Positions 8,530 through 15,746 of a stretch of 64,000 nt of DNA are shown here, piece by piece (position 1 is the first letter of the stretch; each line of letters opens with the position of its first letter). Source of the stretch: Sphingomonas sp. (GTDB taxonomy: Bacteria > Pseudomonadota > Alphaproteobacteria > Sphingomonadales > Sphingomonadaceae); contig NZ_JAGHZV010000002.1 of assembly GCF_017745215.1 (NCBI RefSeq), positions 1-64,000 of the forward strand, given 5' to 3'. The notes beneath the pieces were generated by a model, which had not been told where the DNA came from, ran no database searches, and worked only from the letters and a program-made list of their open reading frames with translations. The position numbers were made by a program, and so were the translations under genes.

Positions 8530-9057
8530 GTGGGGAATACGGACGAAACAACGTCGGAGCGCAAGGCGCCTTCGATCCTGCACCTGGTCAAGCAGGTCCA
8601 GTACAAGGCCTATGTGCGGCTGGAGTCGGTGCTCCAGCCCCTGGGCGTCACTGCGGTGCAGTTCCGCATCCTGACGACCTTGTCGACGCGGCCCAACGTC
8701 TCCTCGGCCGAGCTCGCGCGGCTCTACGACGTCAAGCCGCAGACGATGATCAAGCAGATCGCGCTGCTCGAGGCCAAGGGGCTGATCGACCGCCAGGTGA
8801 GCCGCGAGAACAAGCGGCTGCTCGAGCTGAGCCTCACCAAAGCCGGCCGGACCGCGCTCGAGCAGCTGCAGACCGACACGCAGGCGCTCGAGGCCGAGCT
8901 GCTCCAGCCGCTGGGCGAGCGCGAGCAGGAGGCGCTGCGGGGGTATCTTGCGCGGCTGCTCGAATCGCTGAGCGCGGTGGTCGTCGACGCGGAAGAGCAT
9001 GACGACGCCGAGGAGTTCACCCAGGAATATCGCCGCCCGGGCGTCCAGCGGCTTTAG
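8530..9057 (+). CDS. MarR-family transcriptional regulator
   Basis: A 175-aa winged-helix protein. Helices near 15-45 (HLVKQVQYKAYVRLE) are followed by the HTH (SSAELARLYDVKPQTMIKQI) and the wing (LIDRQVSRENKRLLELSLT). MarR proteins are dimeric repressors released by small aromatic or acidic ligands. The start is GTG 8530, preceded by TAGGGGC. Divergent placement from the AAHS transporter suggests local control of uptake and the hydrolase. The next gene starts 10 bases downstream. Confidence 0.85.
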   Translation: MGNTDETTSERKAPSILHLVKQVQYKAYVRLESVLQPLGVTAVQFRILTTLSTRPNVSSAELARLYDVKPQTMIKQIALLEAKGLIDRQVSRENKRLLELSLTKAGRTALEQLQTDTQALEAELLQPLGEREQEALRGYLARLLESLSAVVVDAEEHDDAEEFTQEYRRPGVQRL

Positions 9058-9067
9058 GGGCAGGGGC

Positions 9068-9589
9068 ATGTCGGCATCGCTCTATGATCTTAGCGTGCCG
9101 ACCTTCCTCCAGACGATGCGCGCGATCGGCGGCTTCCTCGATCGCGCGGCGGCGCATTGGGCGGAGACCGGCGAGGATCCCGAGGCGGTCGTCAACGCGC
9201 GGCTGTTCGACGACATGGCGCCCTTCCACTTCCAGATCGAAGCTGCGTGGCACCATGGCGTGTGGGCGGTCGAGGCGCTCAAGACCGGCGCCTTCGCCCC
9301 GCCCGGGCTGGTCGGCCCGGTCCCCTTCGCCGAGCTGCGCGCGATGATCGCGAGCGGGGAGGCGGCGCTGGCGGCGTTCACCCGCGACGAGATCGACGCA
9401 TGCGCGGGGAAAGCGCTCGACATGCAGATCGGCCCGCGGCGGCTCGCGTTCACGGCGGAGACCTTCATCCTCTCCTTCTCGCTGCCCAATTTCCATTTCC
9501 ACGCGGTGACCGCCTACGACATCCTCCGCTCGCGCGGCGTGCCGATCGGCAAGCGGGATTATGAGGGACGGTTGCGGACATCCGCCTGA
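9068..9589 (+). CDS. DUF1993-like protein (DinB-fold type)
   Basis: A 173-aa protein resembling the DUF1993 family, helical bundles related to the DinB fold. It begins LYDLSVPTFLQTMRAIGGFLD, has a mid-region MAPFHFQ and ends with NFHFHAVTAYDILRSRGVPIGK. The conserved His near FHFHAVTAYDILR is typical. Function is unestablished; relatives may bind metal. AGGGGCAGGGGC precedes the ATG. It is probably co-transcribed with the MarR gene and may serve as an accessory enzyme of the same pathway. Confidence 0.65.
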   Translation: MSASLYDLSVPTFLQTMRAIGGFLDRAAAHWAETGEDPEAVVNARLFDDMAPFHFQIEAAWHHGVWAVEALKTGAFAPPGLVGPVPFAELRAMIASGEAALAAFTRDEIDACAGKALDMQIGPRRLAFTAETFILSFSLPNFHFHAVTAYDILRSRGVPIGKRDYEGRLRTSA

Positions 9590-9604
9590 TCGATGTTGGA
9601 AGGT

Positions 9605-9745
9605 TGACACGGTTGACACCAATCATGTCGAAAAATCCCCGATCGGCGAGGGTGATCGAAACGGCGCGTGGCAGAGATCGACGGTGAGAAAGAGCGCCCC
9701 CAACGCTCGCAGGCGGATTCCTACATTGCAATCGGGTGTCGACGG
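9605..9745. repeat. Dispersed element, copy 1 (GGTTGACACC core)
   Basis: The 22-base stretch 9607-9628 is identical to 46902-46923. Downstream blocks also correspond: GATCGACGGTGAGAAAGAGC with GATCGACGATGCGAAAGAGC, and TCCTACATTGCAA with TCCTATTTTGCAA. The two copies therefore descend from one element of about 140 bases. The identity of the element is unknown. Confidence 0.6.
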
Positions 9746-9769
9746 ATCGGCATCCGGCAAATCCTTCCC

Positions 9770-9905
9770 CGGAGGGTAGGGGCACCGCCGCCGAAGGCGG
9801 TGGTGGAGGGGTAGATGCCCGCGGGCATGTCGCCCGTGGATGGCTACCCCTCCGTCAGCCCTTCGGGCTGCCACCTCCCCTTCCAGGGGAGGGGTCGGGA
9901 TTTGA
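9770..9905. repeat. Palindrome-rich element
   Basis: Several small G+C-rich hairpins lie between GGAGGGTAGGGG and CCTTCCAGGGGAGGGG, which are themselves inversely related at the ends. It resembles the composite intergenic repeats common in sphingomonads. This is the only copy noticed in the window. Confidence 0.5.
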
Positions 9906-9943
9906 TGGCGACCATTCAATCAAATGCGATTCGCCATGGCCGA

Positions 9944-9967
9944 ATATCAGCGCGGCTGCTATCTGAG
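9944..9967. promoter_or_regulatory. Possible operator D ahead of extradiol dioxygenase
   Basis: ATATCAGCGCGGCTGCTAT agrees with the regulon consensus at 15 of 19 positions. It ends just before the preferred ATG at 9972. If the gene instead starts at 9924 or 9936 the site would be coding and possibly fortuitous. Confidence 0.3.
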
Positions 9968-9971
9968 CGCC

Positions 9972-10916
9972 ATGCTGGAATCCCTGGGCTATGTCGCCGT
10001 CACCACCGCCGAGGCCGATGCGTGGACGATGTTCGCCACGAACCTGCTCGGCATGCAGGTCGCCGATCGCGCCGCGACCGGCTTTTCGCTGCGCACCGAC
10101 GAGCGCGCCGGCCGTCTTTTCGTCGAGCGCGGCGGGCAGGAACGGGTGAGCGCGATGGGCTGGGAAGTCGCCGATGCCGAAGCGCTCGCCCGGCTCGCCG
10201 CCAAGCTTTCGGATGCAGGCCATGCCGTCACGCCCGGCACGCCCGCCCAAACCGAGCAGCGCCGCGTCGCCGAGCTGCTGATCGCGCACGACCCGACCGG
10301 CAACCGCCTCGAATTCTTCCACGCCGCCGCCGCCGCGCCCACGCCTTTCCAGCCGAGCCGCGCGATCACCGGTTTCCGCACCGGGCCGCTCGGGCTCGGC
10401 CATGTCGTGCTCACGGCGAAGTCGCTCGACGCGGTGCTGCCCTTCTACACCGAACTGCTCGGCTTCCGGCTGAGCGATTATGCGCTGAGGCCGTTCAAGG
10501 CGTTCTTCTTCCACCTGAACAGTCGCCACCACAGCTTCGCGGCGATCGAGACCGGCGTCGACGGCTTCCATCACCTGATGGTCGAGCTCAATTCGCTCGA
10601 CGACGTCGGCCAGGCCTATGACCTCGCTCAGCTCGACGAGGGCCGCATCGGCGTGACGCTCGGGCGCCACAGCAACGACTTCATGACCTCCTTCTACGCG
10701 CGCACGCCCTCGGGCTTCATGATCGAGTATGGTTGGGGCGGGCGCTCGATAGACCCGGCGCGCTGGGAGCCGTTCGAATGCGACCATGGCCCCAGCCTCT
10801 GGGGGCATGAGCGCGCCTGGCTCGACGACGCCAAGCGCGCCGAAGCGCGCCAGCTCCGGCTCGACGCCGCGGCGCGGGGGTATCGGGCGCCGGACTTCGT
10901 GCGGAGCAGGGACTGA
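9972..10916 (+). CDS. Extradiol ring-cleavage dioxygenase (two-domain, VOC type I)
   Basis: A 314-aa protein of two vicinal-oxygen-chelate domains, about 1-125 and 135-290. The Fe(II) triad of type I extradiol dioxygenases is visible in the second domain: His144 (LGHVVL), His200/201 (GFHHLMVE) and Glu252 (GFMIEYGW). This is the pattern of BphC/HsaC-type 2,3-dihydroxybiphenyl dioxygenases. It should cleave a substituted catechol next to its hydroxyls using O2. ATG 9972 fits the family N-terminus (ESLGYVAV), but the ribosome-binding site is weak, and ATGs at 9924 and 9936 are in frame. No hydrolase, hydratase or aldolase for the ring-fission product is nearby. Confidence 0.85.
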   Translation: MLESLGYVAVTTAEADAWTMFATNLLGMQVADRAATGFSLRTDERAGRLFVERGGQERVSAMGWEVADAEALARLAAKLSDAGHAVTPGTPAQTEQRRVAELLIAHDPTGNRLEFFHAAAAAPTPFQPSRAITGFRTGPLGLGHVVLTAKSLDAVLPFYTELLGFRLSDYALRPFKAFFFHLNSRHHSFAAIETGVDGFHHLMVELNSLDDVGQAYDLAQLDEGRIGVTLGRHSNDFMTSFYARTPSGFMIEYGWGGRSIDPARWEPFECDHGPSLWGHERAWLDDAKRAEARQLRLDAAARGYRAPDFVRSRD

Positions 10917-10933
10917 CACGGCCCAACCTGCAA

Positions 10934-11017
10934 CCGTCATCCCGGCGAAAGCCGGGACCCAGGGTTACTGAGGACGTTGCTCGCGGCCCTGGGCCCCGGC
11001 TTTCGCCGGGGTGACGG
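10934..11017. repeat. Palindromic intergenic repeat, copy 3
   Basis: Full two-arm copy between the convergent dioxygenase and IclR genes. Confidence 0.85.
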
Positions 11018-11041
11018 GTTGGAGTGAGGGGAGGGGAAGCG

Positions 11042-11806
11042 CTACTTCCCCTGCTGCCCCGTCGCGAGTGCGCCCATCCGCTGCGACACGCCCTGCGTCG
11101 CGGTAAGCAGCAGCTTGCACAGCTCCTTCTGCCGCGTGCGGTTCATGAAGTCGGCAGGGCCGAGCAGGGTGATCGCCGCGGCGACGCGGTTGCTGTAGTC
11201 GAACACCGGCGCCGCGATCGCCGCGAAGTTGCGGTTGAGCATGCCGACCGTCGAACTGTAGCCGTCGCGGCGCACCTGGTCGAGGCTCTCCCCCATTTCC
11301 TGCACCGTCTGCGCGTTGACGGCGCGCTCGGTCTCGTAGCGCGGCAGATGCGCGAGGAAGACGAGGCCCGTCGCGGTGGTCGTCACCGGCAGGATATAAC
11401 CGAGCCGCACCGAGAAGGCGCCCTGCAGCGTCCCGTCGGCCTTGGCGACGATGCACGGGCCGCGGTCGCCCCACAGCGAGAGGTAGATCGCGCAGTCGGT
11501 CCTATCGCGCAGCTCGGCCAGCGTGTCGGCGGCGAGCGTCACCACGTCGAGCTGGCGGATCGCGGCGAGGCCGAGCTGGATCGCGAAGGTGCCGAGGCCG
11601 TAATAGCCCGTCTGCGGATCCTGATAGGCCATCTCCTCGCGCACGAAGCTGACAAGGTAAAGATGGACCTTGCTAGGGGGCATGCTCGCCCGCGCGGCGA
11701 TCTCGCGCAGCGGCAGCGGCCCTTCGGCCATTCGCAGGACGCGCAACACGCGGAACCCCACTTCGATCGACTGGACTCGCCTGCGGGATTGTTCCGCGTC
11801 CGCCAT
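11042..11806 (-). CDS. IclR-family transcriptional regulator
   Basis: A 254-aa regulator with an N-terminal winged helix (about 10-70; LPLREIAARASMPPSKVHLYL) and a C-terminal effector domain (about 85-250), including DRTDCAIYLSLWGDRGP and a GYSSTVGMLNRNFAAIAAPVFDY core. IclR proteins commonly control aromatic or small-acid catabolism by binding a pathway intermediate. The start ATG 11806 has GGGAG upstream. It is divergent from the flavin reductase gene. It is my leading candidate for the protein that reads the operator motif near 281, 2582, 12627 and 12674; this is inference. Confidence 0.85.
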   Translation of the reverse strand: MADAEQSRRRVQSIEVGFRVLRVLRMAEGPLPLREIAARASMPPSKVHLYLVSFVREEMAYQDPQTGYYGLGTFAIQLGLAAIRQLDVVTLAADTLAELRDRTDCAIYLSLWGDRGPCIVAKADGTLQGAFSVRLGYILPVTTTATGLVFLAHLPRYETERAVNAQTVQEMGESLDQVRRDGYSSTVGMLNRNFAAIAAPVFDYSNRVAAAITLLGPADFMNRTRQKELCKLLLTATQGVSQRMGALATGQQGK

Positions 11807-12001
11807 GCTCCCTGGGCCTTTCTTGTCTAAGTTTCTCGGCTTCTTCCTGCCGTCCGCTTTCGCGTCTGTCCATCCAAGCCTGTGTTGGCGCAGCGAAATC
11901 GATGCTTGGCCGGCATCGGAGCCCGCGGAACAAAGAATTGGACGCATCCGCCGCGTGCGACCCAGTCTTTGAGGGCCAATCAAGAACGAGGCAGGGCGAG
12001 G

Positions 12002-12520
12002 ATGATCGAGCTGGAAACCGCGGGATCGGCGCCGCTCAGCGTCGCGGAGCAATTGCGCAACGGGCTGCGCCGGCTCGGCAAGGCCGTGGTGGTGATCACC
12101 GCCTGGGACGGCGAGCAGCGCTGGGCGATGACCGCGACTGCGGTGAGCGAGCTCAGCATGGACCCGCCCTCGCTGCTCGTCTGCGTCAACCGCACCGCGA
12201 GCCTCTACGGGCCGCTCTCGGCCGGGGCGAACTTCTGCGTGAACATCCTGCATGCCGACCAGCTTGCGGTCTCGAAGGCGTGCAGCGGCGCAGTGAAGGG
12301 CGAGGCGCGCTTCGCCGAGGGGCGCTGGGGCTCGGGCGCGTGCGGCACGCCCTACCTCTGCGAGGCGCAGGCGAACATCTTCTGCGAGCACGAGACGATG
12401 CTTGAATACGGCACCCACGCGATCGTGATCGGTGCGGTGCGCGAAGTCGACTGGTGGGGCGACGTCGACCCGCTGATCTATGTCGACGGCGGCTACGCCC
12501 GCGCGGCGCGGCTGGGCTAG
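12002..12520 (+). CDS. Flavin reductase (HpaC-like, two-component monooxygenase partner)
   Basis: A 172-aa flavin reductase domain protein: GLRRLGKAVVVIT, the flavin-binding MTATAVSELSMDPPSLLVCVNR, GANFCVNIL and C-terminal DPLIYVDGGYAR. Enzymes of this group reduce FMN or FAD with NAD(P)H and hand the free reduced flavin to a monooxygenase. The luciferase-like monooxygenase 218 bases downstream is the natural partner, although operator sites and a repeat separate the two, so they may be transcribed independently. Confidence 0.85.
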   Translation: MIELETAGSAPLSVAEQLRNGLRRLGKAVVVITAWDGEQRWAMTATAVSELSMDPPSLLVCVNRTASLYGPLSAGANFCVNILHADQLAVSKACSGAVKGEARFAEGRWGSGACGTPYLCEAQANIFCEHETMLEYGTHAIVIGAVREVDWWGDVDPLIYVDGGYARAARLG

Positions 12521-12535
12521 CATCCTCCTTTCCAA

Positions 12536-12618
12536 CGTCATCCCGACGAAAGCCGGGACCCAGGGCCACGAGCGACACGGCTTGCTGCCCTGGGTCCCGG
12601 CTTTCGCCGGGATGACGG
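12536..12618. repeat. Palindromic intergenic repeat, copy 4
   Basis: Full two-arm copy with one change (CCCGACGAAAG) in the left arm. It lies directly upstream of operator C1. Confidence 0.85.
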
Positions 12619-12626
12619 CCGTCGAG

Positions 12627-12648
12627 TTTATCAGCCTGGCTGATTCTG
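12627..12648. promoter_or_regulatory. Putative operator C1
   Basis: TTTATCAGCCTGGCTGATTC contains the most symmetric copy of the motif: ATCAGCC-T-GGCTGAT is a perfect 15-base palindrome. It lies about 90 bases before the monooxygenase start. Confidence 0.55.
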
Positions 12649-12673
12649 ACGCTTCCCATGCATCAGCAACGCT

Positions 12674-12698
12674 GTTATAAGCCTAGCTGTTATTAAGC
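12674..12698. promoter_or_regulatory. Putative operator C2
   Basis: GTTATAAGCCTAGCTGTTAT is a second copy, 47 bases downstream of C1 and about 40 bases before the monooxygenase ATG. Paired sites on one promoter support cooperative binding. Confidence 0.5.
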
Positions 12699-12738
12699 GC
12701 CGGACGCAGTGCCGGGAGAGGAAAGCGAGGCAATCCCC

Positions 12739-14064
12739 ATGCAGTTCGGCCTATTCTACGAGCATCAGTCGCCCGCGCCCTTCACGGCGGAGAAGGACCG
12801 GCAAATCTACCATAATGCGCTCGACGAGCTCGAGCTCGCCGACAAGCTCGGCTATGACTATGCCTGGCTGGTCGAGCATCATTTCCTCGAGGAATATTCG
12901 CACAGCTCGGCGCCGGAAGTGTTCCTCGGCGCGCTCAGCCAGCGCACCAAGCGGATGCGGCTGGGCCATGGCATCTGCGTGATGCCGCCGCGGATCAACC
13001 ATCCTGCGCGCGTCGCCGAGCGGATCGCGACGCTCGACCTCCTCTCCAACGGCCGCGTCGAATGGGGTACCGGCGAGAGCGGCACCGCGATGGAGCTCGA
13101 AGGCTTCGGCGTCGATCCCGAGCTCAAGAAGGGCATGTGGCGCGAAGCGACCGAGCAATGCGCCAACATGATGACGATGACGCCCTATCCGGGCTTCCAG
13201 GGCGAGCATTTCTCGATGCCGACGCGCAATGTGGTGCCCAAGCCGGTGCAGGCGCCGCATCCGCCGCTCTGGGTGGCGTGCTCGCGTCGCGACACGATCC
13301 TCTACGCCGCGCGCAACGGCATGGGGGCGCTGGTCTTCGGCTTCGCCGCGCCCGAGCAGGCGGGCAAGTGGGTCGACGAATATTACAGCATCATCAAGTC
13401 CGAGGAGTGCGTGCCGATCGGGCATGCGGTGAACGCCAACTTCGCGATCGTCACGGCGCTGTCGGTGCACCAGGAGGAGGAGGAAGCGATCCGCCGCGGC
13501 ACCGAGGGGTTCAAATATTTCGGCTATTCGCTGGGGTTCTACGCGTCGTTCGGCAAGGGCAAGCCGGGCCATTCGACGGTGTGGGAGGATTTCAAGAAGG
13601 CGGAGTCCTCGATCGAGGACAATCATGGCAACGGCGGCATCGGCACGCCCGAGCAGGTCTATGCGCATTGCAAGGCCTATGCGGACGTCGGCGTCGACCA
13701 GATCATCTTCGTCCAGCAGACGGGGCCGGCGAACCACGACCACATCTGCGAATCGCTCGAGCTCTTCGCCGAGACCGCGATGCCGCGGCTGAAGGAAGGG
13801 GAGGAAGTGCGCCTCGCGAAGAAGCAAGCCGAGCTGGCGCCGCACATCGAGGCGGCGCTGGCACGGAAGCCGCGGATGGCGCCGCTCGCCGAGGCGGACA
13901 TCGAGCCGGTGCGCTCCTATGGGTTGCGCAAGAAGGAAGCGGGAACGTTCGAGAACACCCGCTCGGACCGCGGCGGCGGCCTCGCGGTGGTGGCGGACGA
14001 TCCGCTGGCGCTGGTGTCGGGGCAGGCGGAGACGGCTGCGGAGGCAGTGGAAGCGAAGGGCTGA
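12739..14064 (+). CDS. Luciferase-like (LLM class) flavin-dependent monooxygenase
   Basis: A 441-aa protein of the bacterial-luciferase TIM-barrel superfamily: N-terminal MQFGLFYEHQSP, LGYDYAWLVEHHFLEEY, the RLGHGICVMPPRINHPARVAE stretch and NGRVEWGTGESG. These proteins use reduced FMN and O2. It is longer than SsuD-type enzymes (about 380 aa), with a charged C-terminal tail after residue 350. The adjacent flavin reductase and the paired operators C1/C2 argue for a regulated two-component oxygenase. Candidate chemistries include oxidative desulfonation, S-, N- or O-dealkylation, and ketone oxidation. The exact substrate cannot be read from sequence. GCGAGG precedes ATG 12739. Confidence 0.8.
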   Translation: MQFGLFYEHQSPAPFTAEKDRQIYHNALDELELADKLGYDYAWLVEHHFLEEYSHSSAPEVFLGALSQRTKRMRLGHGICVMPPRINHPARVAERIATLDLLSNGRVEWGTGESGTAMELEGFGVDPELKKGMWREATEQCANMMTMTPYPGFQGEHFSMPTRNVVPKPVQAPHPPLWVACSRRDTILYAARNGMGALVFGFAAPEQAGKWVDEYYSIIKSEECVPIGHAVNANFAIVTALSVHQEEEEAIRRGTEGFKYFGYSLGFYASFGKGKPGHSTVWEDFKKAESSIEDNHGNGGIGTPEQVYAHCKAYADVGVDQIIFVQQTGPANHDHICESLELFAETAMPRLKEGEEVRLAKKQAELAPHIEAALARKPRMAPLAEADIEPVRSYGLRKKEAGTFENTRSDRGGGLAVVADDPLALVSGQAETAAEAVEAKG

Positions 14065-14078
14065 CATCCCATCCCCAA

Positions 14079-14161
14079 CCGTCATCCCGGCGAAAGCCGG
14101 GACCCAGGGCCGCGAGCGACGTTCTCCGCAACCCTGGGTCCCGGCTTTCGCCGGGATGACG
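14079..14161. repeat. Palindromic intergenic repeat, copy 5
   Basis: Full two-arm copy immediately after the monooxygenase gene; probably contributes to termination. Confidence 0.85.
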
Positions 14162-14192
14162 ATTCAGAGGGCGGGAGTGCCGTGGCTAAGCG

Positions 14193-14344
14193 TCTGTTTC
14201 GAAACTCGCGGAAGAGCGAGTTTCGAGGCGGTACCGGCCCGCTCCCCCTCCCGGCCACCCACAAGATACTACCGATGGGTGGCCGGGAGGGGGAGCGGGC
14301 CGGTACCGCCTCGAAACTCGCTCTTCCGCGAGTTTCGAAACAGA
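14193..14344. repeat. Perfect 69-bp inverted repeat (hairpin element)
   Basis: Arms 14193-14261 and 14276-14344 are exact reverse complements around a 14-base loop (CAAGATACTACCGA). Each arm itself folds through CGAAACTCGC and GCGAGTTTCG. There is no open frame of interest. With the repeat at 14079 it fills the gap before the next gene. Confidence 0.9.
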
Positions 14345-14395
14345 TTCTGAGAGCTGCATTCGATACGGCTCGTCGATTCAAATGGGGAGATCAGG

Positions 14396-15232
14396 GTGCG
14401 TGGAACGATAACAGCGGCGGCATTCGCGTTGAGCGGCATTGCCTCGTCGCTCGCCACCGTCGTGCTGTTGATCCTGGTCGACGCACTGACGGGGATGGAC
14501 GTGTTCGGCTTGTTCGTCTGGTTCATCGTGCCGTTCGGCGCGATAATCTGCGGCGCGTTTTCCGCTTCGGGCTATTATCTCGCCGCCAAGCGGCTGCACG
14601 TTCCGCCCGGATGGGTGGTGCTCGCCGAAATGGTCACCATCGCCGCAGTCACCCAGCTGCTGATCTACTATGCCAAATATCGGCTCGCCCTGATCGACGG
14701 AGTCCCCGCCTCGAGCCTGATGACGTTCGCGGTGTTCACCGACCGGCTGATGACTCAATCGAGCTATTTCTTCCTGGCGCGGCCGATGGGGGAGCTCGGC
14801 TATCTGGTCGCCGCGGCGCAATTCGTCGGAATGCTCATCGGCGGTGGCTGGACCTTCGCCGTGCTCAACATGCAGGCGCGATGTGCCGACTGCCGCACCT
14901 ATCTGCGCAAGCTGGCCGTGAAGCGCGACAGCTTTCTCGACGAGGAAGGGTTCGCGGCCCATTACGACCATGAATTCGACCATCCGCTGGCGAGCCGCGA
15001 ATTCGCCGGGCACGTCGCCAAGCGCCACAGGCCGACGACTCGCCTTCGATCGGGGGCGTACAAGCTCACGACCATCGTGTTCGGCTGTCCCGAATGCGCC
15101 CGGCAGACCATCGCACAGGACGTCAGCTATTGGGGAGCGAAGGGTTTTGCCCGGGACGCGAGCCTCGCGCGAACCATCGCCGTTCCGCTCGGCATGGACA
15201 TGGCGCCCGTCTATCGCGGCGTCATTCCCTGA
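14396..15232 (+). CDS. Unknown four-segment membrane protein with two CxxC motifs
   Basis: A 278-aa protein. Hydrophobic segments near 8-30, 36-62, 72-92 and 134-157 suggest four transmembrane helices, followed by a soluble C-terminal domain. That domain carries CADC (163-166) and CPEC (231-234), a spacing suited to one zinc site. I do not recognise a family. The start is GTG 14396 with GGGGAG about 10 bases upstream. Its 3' end overlaps the convergent moaB gene by 11 bases. It lies between a large hairpin element and housekeeping genes, so its role cannot be inferred from context. Confidence 0.65.
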   Translation: MRGTITAAAFALSGIASSLATVVLLILVDALTGMDVFGLFVWFIVPFGAIICGAFSASGYYLAAKRLHVPPGWVVLAEMVTIAAVTQLLIYYAKYRLALIDGVPASSLMTFAVFTDRLMTQSSYFFLARPMGELGYLVAAAQFVGMLIGGGWTFAVLNMQARCADCRTYLRKLAVKRDSFLDEEGFAAHYDHEFDHPLASREFAGHVAKRHRPTTRLRSGAYKLTTIVFGCPECARQTIAQDVSYWGAKGFARDASLARTIAVPLGMDMAPVYRGVIP

Positions 15233-15746
15233 GCCGCGGCATCAGCTCGACGAAGTTGCAGGGCTTGTGGCGGCTGTCGAGCTGGTCCCTGAGGATGCCC
15301 TCCCAGCCGTCGATCACCGCGCCGGTCGAGCCGGGGAGGGCGAAGAGATAGGTTCCGCCCGCCACCCCCGCGCAGGCGCGCGACTGGATCGTCGAGGTGC
15401 CGATCTTGGCGTAGCTCAGCCAGCGGAACAGCTCGCCGAAGCCGGCGATCTCCTTCTCCCACACCCGCGCGAACGCTTCGGGGGTGACGTCGCGGCCGGT
15501 GACGCCGGTCCCGCCGGTCGAGATCACCACGTCGACCGAAGGGTCGGCGATCCAGCCCTCCAGCTGCGCGACGATCGGATCGGGCTCGTCCGCCACGATC
15601 GCGCGGTCGGCGAGTTGGTGCCCCGCCGCGGTCAGCCGCTCGACCAGCGTCGTGCCGGAGCGGTCGGTCTCGATCGTGCGGCTGTCCGAGACCGTGAGCA
15701 CCGCGATCCGCACGGGGCGGAACGTCAGGCTCTCGTCAATTGGCAT
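15222..15746 (-). CDS. moaB: Molybdenum cofactor biosynthesis protein MoaB/MogA family
   Basis: A 174-aa protein with the molybdopterin-binding fold: [33 protein letters not shown], the lid region with [11 protein letters not shown] and C-terminal [10 protein letters not shown]. Family members adenylylate molybdopterin before molybdate insertion, in the cytosol. Length and order of motifs match MoaB. Its N-terminus overlaps the lytic transglycosylase stop by 11 bases, so it is probably the last gene of a leftward unit. Confidence 0.9.
   Translation of the reverse strand: MPIDESLTFRPVRIAVLTVSDSRTIETDRSGTTLVERLTAAGHQLADRAIVADEPDPIVAQLEGWIADPSVDVVISTGGTGVTGRDVTPEAFARVWEKEIAGFGELFRWLSYAKIGTSTIQSRACAGVAGGTYLFALPGSTGAVIDGWEGILRDQLDSRHKPCNFVELMPRLRE

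Larger units (their letters stand above)
9590..9971. other. Intergenic: two dispersed repeat elements, no gene
   Basis: Bases 9605-9745 share a scaffold with 46898-47035, including an identical 22-base core at 9607-9628. Bases 9770-9905 hold a different palindrome-rich element (CCGCCGAAGGCGG, CAGCCCTTCGGGCTG, CCCCTTCCAGGGG hairpins). I see no coding signal. Confidence 0.6.

Noticed and set aside
5761..14064. A complete meta-cleavage pathway
   Set aside because: Only the dioxygenase is convincing. The CitE-like lyase at 50467 is too distant and not an HpaI-type aldolase by motif, so no full pathway is claimed.
14079..14344. CRISPR or tRNA-like structure
   Set aside because: There are only two exact inverted arms and a two-arm palindrome; no cloverleaf and no repeat-spacer series.
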